The notes beneath the pieces were generated by a model. That model did not search any database and was not told the origin of the DNA. It saw nothing but the letters and a program-made list of their open reading frames with translations. DNA of 5,879 bases, taken from Actinomycetota bacterium. GTDB taxonomy: Bacteria > Actinomycetota > Humimicrobiia > Humimicrobiales > Humimicrobiaceae. The stretch lies in assembly GCA_028718045.1 (NCBI GenBank), contig JAQUMQ010000100.1:1-5879 (forward strand), given 5' to 3'. Positions 1 through 5,879 of this stretch are shown here, in pieces; position 1 is the stretch's first letter; the number at the start of each line of letters is the position of its first letter. Position numbers and translations under genes: made by a program.

Positions 1-31
1 ATATAATACACATATTCCATTTCTACTTTTG
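1..31 (+). repeat. 31-bp direct repeat, copy 1; bases 1-36 resemble a Cas12a CRISPR repeat
   Basis: Bases 1-31 are identical to bases 1630-1660. The copy sits at the very edge of the window, so the repeat could extend further left. With the next five bases (CAGAT) the first 36 bases have the length and 3' end of a typical type V-A repeat, which ends roughly TTTCTACT-loop-GTAGAT; here it reads TTTCTACTTTTGCAGAT, with one mismatch in the UCUAC/GCAGA stem. No spacer-repeat series follows, because the downstream sequence is protein-coding. It contains a TAA (4-6) in the frame of the downstream gene and so interrupts that gene's 5' end. It could be an assembly-edge artefact, a duplicated gene end, an attachment-site-like repeat or a lone CRISPR repeat. 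Confidence 0.75.
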
Positions 32-448
32 CAGATTTAGAGTCTGAAGGCAAATTCCAAGAAGCTGAGGCTTTATATAACAAGATACTAGATATTGGAG
101 AAAATAAACTCAAGCAAGCTTTTAAGAACAACCCAAATGTTAAGATAAAAGTTCAGCGAACAACGGGAAGTTTCTTCGGTTCAACAGAACCAACATTACT
201 GCTTCCCGATAAAACAGGTATTGTCTTATATAATATTCCTAAATTTGAATCATATGAAGAATTTAGAACAAAAACAAAAGGGTTGGAATCTGCCCCTTGA
301 AAGAAGAGGATTACTTCAAGATGCTGCATTCAAAGAAAGTGCAAGAAAACTCCTCGTCGCAGCAAGTAAAGAAAAGTTTGAAGACTCAGGAGCAACAAAA
401 ACCTATGACGAATTACGAGGTAATATTTCTCAAAATATGATATACTAG
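7..448 (+). pseudogene. 5' part of a broken, unrecognised mobile-element-type gene
   Basis: Frame 1 is open from base 7 and reads as convincing protein from about base 31 (ADLESEGKFQEAEALYNKIL, then a region with GSFFGSTEPTLLLPDKTG) up to a TGA at 298-300. Between about 290 and 445 the most protein-like reading is frame 2 (LQDAAFKESARKLLVAASKE), which ends at a TAG at 446-448. From 424 frame 1 is open again. The simplest reading is one ancestral gene with two compensating single-base shifts, continuing into the 424-1635 reading frame. There is no ATG start: the 5' end is replaced by the direct repeat. Treating the TGA at 298 as Trp does not rescue the gene, because frame 1 then meets TAA codons near 360 and at 421. 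The shifts could be true mutations or sequencing or assembly errors. The family is not recognised; the helical, charged style fits phage or plasmid polyvalent proteins. Confidence 0.5.
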
Positions 449-1635
449 CAGGTAGTTCTTGGCCGCCGAATTTAAAAACCTATAATATAACAAACCTATC
501 TAAATTTAATCAAGACTATGGAAAATTCATCGAAGAAGTCAACGACTTCACACAAAATCTTAACAGGATTGGACTTTATCCGAGAGTCACAGAAAGTATT
601 CAAGAAGTCAGGCATATTGGGAAATCTAGCGAAGACGCCCTCACAACCTACGACAACATCGGAAGAATATCAGTTCGTAGCGAGACCGTTCGCAGCCAAA
701 AACCAAAACAAGAAAAATACAGAGAAGCAATAAAAGAGCAACCAGCCAAAAAATTAACAGACGAACAAATAGTAAATAAGGAAACAAAATATAGGCGAGA
801 AATAAAACCTGAAGATGTATCAATCAAATCTGGACTAGCAGGTGATAGTTTTCAAATATTTAATTTAGATACATTGAAATATGAAACACTTGGAACCACA
901 GAAGATTTATCAGAAGACACCAGAAGTAAATATATTGAGGCTAAAAACAAATTACAATTAGCAGAAGAATCTAAAAGTCCAGACACAAAGACTATAGCAA
1001 GAGAATATTTAGCCATATCAGAAATAGCAAAACAAGAAATTATAGATTCACAAACAAAGCAGAAACAAGAAACCAAAAAAGAAATAAAACCAGCAGAAGA
1101 CAAACTTGCTAAACAAATTAAAGATAGTTATAAAGAAACTAAGACAGATAGAGAATTAACACCAGAAGAAAAAAAGAAACTAAAATCATTAAATAAATTT
1201 ATTTTCGGTAATGAGAAAGTAGAGATAGTGGAAAGGTTAACAACCAAAGATGGACACAAAGCATTAGGTGCTTACATAAATGGTGTTATTAAAATAGTTG
1301 ATGGTAAAGGCAATCCACAAGACACATATTTACACGAAGCAGTACATAAATATATAGACTTGTTTATGTCGCAATCAGAGAAAGTTAATTTATTTTTAGC
1401 TGCTAAAGAAAAATATGGCGACTTGAAAGTTGCTAACTTAGAAGAGAAAATAGCAGAAGGATTTATAAAATATATGAATACAAGGACTGGTATATTTGGT
1501 AAATTAAAATTGTCATTTGATACACTTTCTAATAGAATAAAATTATATTTAATTCCAGACAACAGGCAATCTATTGAAGATTTTTATAATGATATAGCTA
1601 CTGGTAAAGCAAGGGCTGTTAGCCAAGAAATATAA
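424..1635 (+). CDS. Putative HExxH metallopeptidase-domain protein, C-terminal portion of the broken upstream gene
   Basis: This is an uninterrupted frame of about 403 codons ending in TAA at 1633-1635. It has no ATG near its beginning, only internal ones near 1363 and 1471, so it is the continuation of the upstream fragment rather than an independent gene. A TTG at 874 is not a credible start because coding-like sequence runs in frame well before it. The middle (about 700-1180) is lysine- and glutamate-rich and probably helical. The C-terminal domain has HEAVH at 1333-1347, a zincin-type HExxH, followed about 35 residues later by EEKIAEGF (1441-1464), whose glutamates could supply the third zinc ligand. 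The tail IEDFYNDIATGK resembles the ends of metallopeptidase domains in large phage and plasmid polyvalent proteins. Peptidase activity and a mobile-element role are inferences. Its single Trp here (near 463) is TGG, so it does not reveal the genetic code. GC is high in the first half and falls towards the end. Confidence 0.5.
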   Translation, partial: YFSKYDILAGSSWPPNLKTYNITNLSKFNQDYGKFIEEVNDFTQNLNRIGLYPRVTESIQEVRHIGKSSEDALTTYDNIGRISVRSETVRSQKPKQEKYREAIKEQPAKKLTDEQIVNKETKYRREIKPEDVSIKSGLAGDSFQIFNLDTLKYETLGTTEDLSEDTRSKYIEAKNKLQLAEESKSPDTKTIAREYLAISEIAKQEIIDSQTKQKQETKKEIKPAEDKLAKQIKDSYKETKTDRELTPEEKKKLKSLNKFIFGNEKVEIVERLTTKDGHKALGAYINGVIKIVDGKGNPQDTYLHEAVHKYIDLFMSQSEKVNLFLAAKEKYGDLKVANLEEKIAEGFIKYMNTRTGIFGKLKLSFDTLSNRIKLYLIPDNRQSIEDFYNDIATGKARAVSQEI

Positions 1636-1660
1636 TACACATATTCCATTTCTACTTTTG
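1630..1660 (+). repeat. 31-bp direct repeat, copy 2, overlapping the stop of the upstream gene
   Basis: Identical to bases 1-31 over 31 bases. It begins at the last sense codon of the upstream gene and includes its TAA stop. The spacing to copy 1 is 1629 bases, a multiple of three. After base 31 the copies diverge (CAGATTTAG in copy 1, TAAGTAGTT here). The 3' part TTTCTACTTTTGTA again resembles the 3' half of a Cas12a repeat, but it continues AGTAG instead of GAT, so if it is a CRISPR repeat it is a degenerate one. Confidence 0.8.
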
Positions 1661-1667
1661 TAAGTAG
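1652..1667 (+). terminator. Short hairpin after the upstream gene, possible weak terminator or crRNA-handle-like hairpin
   Basis: CTACTT (1652-1657) pairs perfectly with AAGTAG (1662-1667) across a TTGT loop, and a T-rich stretch (TTATTTTTGTTG) follows. The hairpin lies 17 bases after the stop of the upstream gene, as an intrinsic terminator would, but its stem has only two G-C pairs. The same bases overlap the part of the direct repeat that resembles a Cas12a repeat hairpin. Confidence 0.3.
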
Positions 1668-1705
1668 TTATTTTTGTTGTGTAGTTTATTCGTAAGATCG
1701 TCCTA

Positions 1706-1734
1706 TTGACAATTATTTTTATTTTTGTTAGTCT
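1706..1734 (+). promoter_or_regulatory. Candidate sigma70-type promoter upstream of the structured region and cas12a
   Basis: A perfect TTGACA (1706-1711) is followed after 17 bases by TAGTCT (1729-1734), which matches TATAAT at four of six positions. A start near 1741 would transcribe the hairpin region and then cas12a with a leader of roughly 180 bases. The sequence is AT-rich, so chance matches are expected; the -35 box is the stronger half. Confidence 0.3.
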
Positions 1735-1769
1735 TTATATAAAGATAAAGAAAAATAATTGCTTTTATT

Positions 1770-1886
1770 TTGCACTAAATTTTGTCGCCCTTTAGTGCAA
1801 GGTAATTTTTGTGAAAACAGACAACAATTCCAAATAGCTTTACGAGGAAGTAAGTGGTTTTTGGGCGACAATTGTTGTCTGTTTTT
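1770..1886 (+). ncRNA. Candidate structured RNA or cas12a leader with a pseudoknot
   Basis: Stem A is TTGCACTAAA (1770-1779) with TTTAGTGCAA (1791-1800), a perfect 10-bp match over an 11-base loop. The loop contains GTCGCCC (1784-1790), exactly complementary to GGGCGAC (1863-1869). Stem B is a perfect 16-bp match between 1814-1829 and 1870-1885. Inside stem B, CCAAA (1830-1834) can pair with TTTGG (1860-1864), and TTAC with GTAA nearer the centre. The loop-to-strand pairing would create a pseudoknot with stem A and compete with the inner stem. This much exact complementarity in 117 non-coding bases is unlikely by chance. It could be a small RNA, a regulatory leader for cas12a, or the palindromic remnant of a small mobile element. 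It matches no RNA family that I recognise. Confidence 0.45.
1814..1886 (+). terminator. 16-bp inverted repeat followed by a T run, terminator- or attenuator-like
   Basis: The arms 1814-1829 and 1870-1885 are perfect reverse complements, enclosing 40 bases, and the right arm ends in TTTTT (1882-1886). This could end a short transcript from the candidate promoter at 1706-1734, or attenuate transcription 33 bases before the cas12a ATG. The loop is long and the arms AT-rich, so an efficient terminator is not certain. Pairing of the GGGCGAC at 1863-1869 with the loop of the 1770-1800 hairpin could switch its folding. Confidence 0.35.
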
Positions 1887-1918
1887 GTTAAAGATTAATC
1901 AATTTTTAAAATTATAAT

Positions 1919-4900
1919 ATGAAAAAATGTTTGTTTGGTGGTTTTACAAAAAAGTACGAAATATCTAAAACGCTAAGATTTGAATTAAAGCCAGTTAGGG
2001 AAACTAAAATTTTAATGGAAGAAAATAAAGTTATTGAAAAAGATAAATTAATTTTAGATAATTACCATGAGGTTAAAAAATATTTTGATAAATACCATCA
2101 GTTTTTTATTGAAGAATCATTGAAATTATCCAATATTAATTTCAATGATTTTTTTAATGACTATAAAAGATATAAAAATAATAAAAAAGAGAATATCATC
2201 CATGCAAAGAAAGATTTTGTTAAAATAAAAAATATTTATAGAAAAAAAATTTGTATGTTGTTTGATAAAAAAGCCAAGGAGTTGTCTAAATTATATAAAC
2301 AAAATTTAAATATTGATATAGAGGAAGATAAAAGTTTTTTGAAGAAGAAAAAAATATTTTTAATATTGAAAGATCATTTTAGAAATGAAGAAAAAGAAGA
2401 TATTTTTTCTTTATTTAATGGTTTTACAACATATTTTTCTGGTTACTATTTAAACAGAGATAATTTTTATAAAGACAATGGTATATCTTCAGCTATTGCT
2501 ACTAGAATTATTGATGAAAACTTAATTAAATTTTTGGATAATATCGAGTTATATCATAGCTACAAAAATATATTGAATTTATCAAAAGAAGAGTTGGATT
2601 GTTTTGAAATTTCAAATTATAATAAAGCATTATTACAAAAAGATATAAATATATATAATTTTAAAATTGGGGAAATAAATAAAAAAATAAATTTATATAA
2701 TCAAGGCATAGATAATTCTTTAGGAGGCAAAAAGCCAAAGATAAGATTTTTTAAAAAACTATACACCCAGATATTGGGAAAAGATCAAGCCGAAGAGAAC
2801 AAATACATTGAGATAAAAACTAATAAAGAGGTTTTTGGTGTTCTTAAAGATCTTGATGTTTATAATGTGAGCAATATCAAAAACATAGAAATAATTTTAG
2901 ATTTGTTATTTAATCAAGAAATAAACAATGAAAATAATAATTTGGACATAAAAAATATTTTTATAGCAAAAAGGTTTTTAAATACAATTTCTGGTAAATG
3001 ATTTAAAAATTGGAATTTATTTAGTAATATAATTTGTAATTATTTGGAAAATGAAAGTTGCATAGATCATAGAGCTAAAATAAAGAAAAAAGATATTCCA
3101 GAATTTATAAGTTTGTTTGCGATAAAAGAGGCATTTGTGGCTTTGAAAGAGGTTTCTTTAGATGATTTGTTTAAAAATGATTATAGCGATATTGTATGCA
3201 ATGAACAAAATAAATATAAAGTTTTTTTGAAAATTTTTCAATATGAATTTAAAAATAATGTTAAACTGTACTATGATGCTAGAGAGAAAATAAATCTTAT
3301 GGTTGAAAAGGATAAAGATTTTACAGATAAGCAAATTAAAAATAACGAGGGGAAATATGAGAAATATCAAAAGAAAAATATTAAAGAATTTTTAGATAAA
3401 TCTTTATCTGTTTATCAAATGGCAAAATATTTTTTACTTGAAAAAAACAAAAAAATTATTGTTGAGGACTATTCTGAAAGAGATAGTAGATTTTACGATG
3501 TTTTAGAAAATGTTTTAAATGATTGTAGATTTTTTGACTATTATGCTGAATTTAGAAATTTTTTGACTAAAAAACCGTTTAGTGAAAATAAGATAAAATT
3601 AAATTTTAGTAATGGGCAGTTAATGAGTGGATTTGATGTGAATAAAGAAAAAGACTGTGATGGTATTTTGTTTAGGAAAAATAATAAATATTATTTAGGT
3701 TTGCTTATTGATAATAAAATTTTTAATAAAAATGTATTAAAAAATATAAAAATAAATTTGGAGGATAATTATTATGAGAAAATGTTTTATAAATTTTTGC
3801 CAGATTGTAAAAAAATGTTACCAAAAGTATGTTTTTCAAGGGCTTTTTCAGTTAATTATTTTGTACCAGATAAAAGTATTACAAGTATTTACAAAAAAGG
3901 ATTATTTAAAAAAGATAATCAACATTTTTCTTTAGATGCTCTACATAAATTAATAGATTTTTATAAAAAAGCTTTAGAAAAATATGAAGGATGGCAGATG
4001 TATTCGTTTAGTTATATTAGAGATACAAAAGAATATAAAAATATTGGAGAATTTTTTAAAGATGTTGAGAAAAGTTCTTATACGGTATGGTTTGAGAAAA
4101 TACCTGAAGAATATATAAATCAAAATGTTAAAGACGGGAAGATGTATTTGTTTGAGATTTATAACAAAGATTTTTCTGACAAAACAAAAGGTAATAAAAA
4201 TTTACACACGCTTTATTGAGAAAATATATTCTCTCAAGATAATTTAAAAGATCCAATTTTTAAATTAAATGGAGGGGCCGAAATATTTTTTAGACCAAAT
4301 TCAAGGAAAACATTAAAAAAGGAAGAGATTGTAACACAGAAAAAGAATAAGAAAATAATCAATTTAAATAATCCTATTTATCACAAAAAAAGATATTTGA
4401 ATGATAAGATATTATTTCATTGTCCAATTACAATAAATTTTGCTCATCATGACGGGGGAATAAAAAGTTTAAATACAGAAATAAATAAATTAATTAGTAG
4501 CAATAAAGAGGTTTGTGTTCTGGGGATTGATAGAGGAGAGAAAAATTTAATTTATTATTCTGTTATTGATCAAAAGGGAGTTATAAAAGAAATGGACTCT
4601 CTTAATGTTATTGGAAAAACAGATTTTCTCAGTAAATTAATTAAAATAGAGAAAGAGAGATCATCTTCAAGAAAAGATTGAATGATGATAGAAAATATTA
4701 AAGAAATGAAAGAGGGCTATTTATCACAAGTTGTTAATTTTATTGTTAAAAAAATTCTAGAGTATAATGCAATAGTTGTTTTTGAAGATTTGAGTGGTGG
4801 TTTTAAAAGAGGACGTCAGAAAATAGAAAGAGAGATATACCAAAAATTAGAATTGGCTCTAATAAATAAACTTTCATATTTAGTAAATAAAGAAGAAAAA

Positions 4901-5731
4901 GATCTATTTAAACCGGGAGGCGTATTAAATGGTTTGCAGATAGCGCCATTGCTAAGAAATTATAGTGAAGTGGGCAAGCAAACAGGCGTTGTATTTTATA
5001 CTCAAGCGGGATATACTTCTAAAACTTGTCCTAAATGTGGTTTTAGAAAATCTGTAAAATTTGATTATTTAAATATTTCTAAAGCTGTAGACAAATTAAA
5101 AATGATAGATTTTAATATAGTTTTTAAAAAAAATTATTTTGAAATTAATTTTGATGATGTTGTAAAATACGATCTTAAGCAGAAAAAAGAAAATATTAAA
5201 AAGCATTTTTGTTTAAATACTAAAAACGCTATTCGTTATAAATGATGCAGAACTTTGTCAAAAAATAAATTTTATGATGGGGAAATTGAAGAAAAAAGTA
5301 CTAAATCTCAATTTGGGTCTACTATTAAATATGATGTTAATAAGTGTTTTATCGGTTTATTTAATGATTATGATATAGATATTAACCAAAATATACAAAA
5401 TCAGATTTTGAATGAAAACAAAAGGCTGGATGCGAATTTTTATAGGAGGTTATTTTATTATATCGAGATATTAATGAATATTAGGAATTCTATTTCTAAT
5501 ACGGGCATTGATGATATTAAATGTCCTTGTTGTGGTTTTGATAGTGAAAAAGAAAAAATACAAAATTTTGTTTGAAATGGAGATGCTAATGGCGCTTACA
5601 ATATAGCAAGAAAGGGATTAATGATATTAGAAAAAATAAAAAAATTTCAAAACAAGAACGATTTGAAAGATTTGAAGTATAGTGATTTTATTGTTAATAT
5701 TAAAGATTGAGATGATTTTGTTAAAAGGTAA
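1919..5731 (+). CDS. cas12a: CRISPR-associated endonuclease Cas12a (Cpf1), type V-A, read with UGA as Trp
   Basis: RNA-guided DNA endonuclease of 1270 residues, a normal Cas12a length. The N-terminus (FTKKYEISKTLRFELKPV, then DKYHQFFIEESL) is the family's WED-I start. SGFDVNKEKD (residues 570-579) and KMLPK (632-636) are WED/PI elements; K576 and K636 correspond to PAM-contacting lysines of AsCas12a. NLHTLY-W767 is WED-III. RuvC residues are D871 (GIDRGE), E956 (FEDLSGGF) and D1222 (NGDANGAYNIARKG); R1189 (IRNS) is the Nuc arginine. UGA codons at 2999, 4217, 4679, 5243, 5573 and 5708 give residues 361, 767, 921, 1109, 1219 and 1264. Positions 767, 921 (bridge helix, RKDW) and 1264 (KDWDDF) are Trp in known orthologues. 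TGG also occurs, at 3011, 3992 and 4088. C1037/C1040 and C1202/C1205 form two CxxC pairs. The pre-crRNA-processing His appears to be Gln807. The ATG has no clear Shine-Dalgarno; an in-frame TAA at 1907 limits the start. No adaptation genes adjoin it. Confidence 0.95.
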
Positions 5732-5736
5732 TATCG

Positions 5737-5742
5737 TATAAT
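5737..5742 (+). promoter_or_regulatory. Candidate -10 box for the downstream ArfB-like gene
   Basis: A perfect TATAAT lies in the short gap after the cas12a stop, about 30 bases before the next ATG, which would give a leader of roughly 20 bases. No good -35 box is seen at 16-18 bases upstream; TTGTTA at 5718-5723 is too close. If used, the rescue-factor gene is transcribed independently of cas12a. Confidence 0.35.
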
Positions 5743-5771
5743 AAATCCAATATATTTAATAAAATGTTAAT

Positions 5772-5879
5772 ATGCTTAAAAAAGAACAAAATTTGTCTGA
5801 TTTAATTATTGGTGATGAAATTGAATTTAATTTCATTAGATCTTCTGGTAGTGGTGGTCAAAATGTTAATAAGGTTTCA
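5772..5879 (+). CDS. arfB: ArfB/ICT1-like ribosome-rescue peptidyl-tRNA hydrolase, N-terminal part (runs off the window)
   Basis: The first 36 codons are present and the 3' end lies outside the window. The motif RSSGSGGQNVNKVS is the GGQ signature of class I release-factor catalytic domains, which hydrolyse peptidyl-tRNA in the ribosome. GGQ is at residues 28-30, preceded by IIGDEIEFNFIR. This matches ArfB (YaeJ), where GGQ is near residue 26 after a similar GELEI segment. In RF1 and RF2 the GGQ lies in the middle of a much longer protein after stop-codon-reading domains, which are absent here. ArfB frees ribosomes stalled on mRNAs without a stop codon. The start is the ATG at 5772, with no Shine-Dalgarno; another ATG at 5764 is out of frame. 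It lies 40 bases after cas12a on the same strand. A different short RF-like protein such as a PrfH relative cannot be excluded from this fragment. Confidence 0.75.
   Translation, partial: MLKKEQNLSDLIIGDEIEFNFIRSSGSGGQNVNKVS

Noticed and set aside
518..733. A separate plus-strand frame-2 protein of 71 residues
   Set aside because: It overlaps the continuous frame-1 coding sequence and has low-complexity Ser/Thr/Lys composition typical of an out-of-frame reading.
641..1562. Minus-strand reading frames at 641-823, 852-1103 and 1272-1562
   Set aside because: They lie opposite the more convincing plus-strand gene and read as hydrophobic complements of its lysine- and glutamate-rich codons, with no recognisable motif.
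874..1635. An independent gene starting at the TTG at 874
   Set aside because: The same frame is open and protein-like from 424, so the TTG is internal to a longer coding sequence.
1..1670. A normal CRISPR array upstream of cas12a
   Set aside because: Only two repeat-like copies exist, 1629 bases apart with coding sequence between them. No regular spacing and no third copy of the TCTACTTTTG core was found.
1636..1918. A tRNA-Trp with UCA anticodon, expected if UGA is Trp
   Set aside because: No cloverleaf or T-loop consensus (GGTTCRA) is visible in this gap; the stems present do not have tRNA spacing.
3158..3370. Minus-strand 70-residue hydrophobic frame inside cas12a
   Set aside because: It lies wholly inside the recognised cas12a and is the complement of its Asn/Lys/Ile-rich codons.
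1919..5731. cas12a as a standard-code pseudogene broken into about six fragments
   Set aside because: All interruptions are TGA and none is TAA or TAG. There are no frameshifts, homology crosses each TGA without a gap, and several TGA sites are Trp in the family. Decay would give mixed stops and indels.
1919..5731. UGA as glycine (Gracilibacteria/Absconditabacteria code)
   Set aside because: The sites at residues 767, 921 and 1264 match conserved Trp, not Gly. UGA is as rare as Trp, whereas GGN glycine codons are plentiful in the gene.

Overview
The window carries one essentially complete gene, a type V-A CRISPR effector cas12a (1919-5731). In the standard code it is cut into pieces by six in-frame UGA codons. 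Read with UGA as tryptophan it is a single 1270-residue protein that is co-linear with known Cas12a from the N-terminus to the last RuvC motif, with no in-frame UAA or UAG before its final TAA. Three of the six UGA codons fall where Cas12a proteins characteristically have Trp. The source is therefore probably a very AT-rich bacterium, or a mobile element of one, using a Mycoplasma-like code (UGA = Trp). The Cas12a wording resembles Candidate Phyla Radiation orthologues, but UGA = Gly, the code of Gracilibacteria and Absconditabacteria, fits poorly. The exact lineage cannot be named from the sequence.

Layout: 1-31 is a sequence repeated perfectly at 1630-1660. Bases 1-36 also resemble a Cas12a-type CRISPR repeat. 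Bases 7-1635 hold a damaged gene for a long, charged, phage- or plasmid-like protein ending in an HExxH metallopeptidase-like domain. Its reading frame changes twice (near 290 and near 440) and its true start is missing. Bases 1636-1918 are non-coding but rich in structure: a short hairpin, a possible promoter, a perfect 10-bp stem, and a perfect 16-bp stem followed by a T run, with a 7-base loop-to-strand complementarity that would make a pseudoknot. Then comes cas12a. After a 40-base gap containing a good -10 box, an ArfB/ICT1-like ribosome-rescue gene begins at 5772 and runs off the end.

How the parts relate: Cas12a keeps all three RuvC catalytic acidic residues, the Nuc arginine and the PAM-recognition lysines, so it looks like an active DNA nuclease. 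It has two CxxC knuckles flanking the Nuc domain, like a split TnpB zinc ribbon, and appears to lack the His used for pre-crRNA processing. No cas1, cas2 or cas4 and no ordinary CRISPR array lie in the window. The structured leader is the best candidate for a cis-regulator or small RNA linked to cas12a. The upstream gene suggests a mobile-element setting. The ArfB-like gene may be only a chance neighbour, though a GGQ release-type factor in a genome that has reassigned UGA is worth noting.
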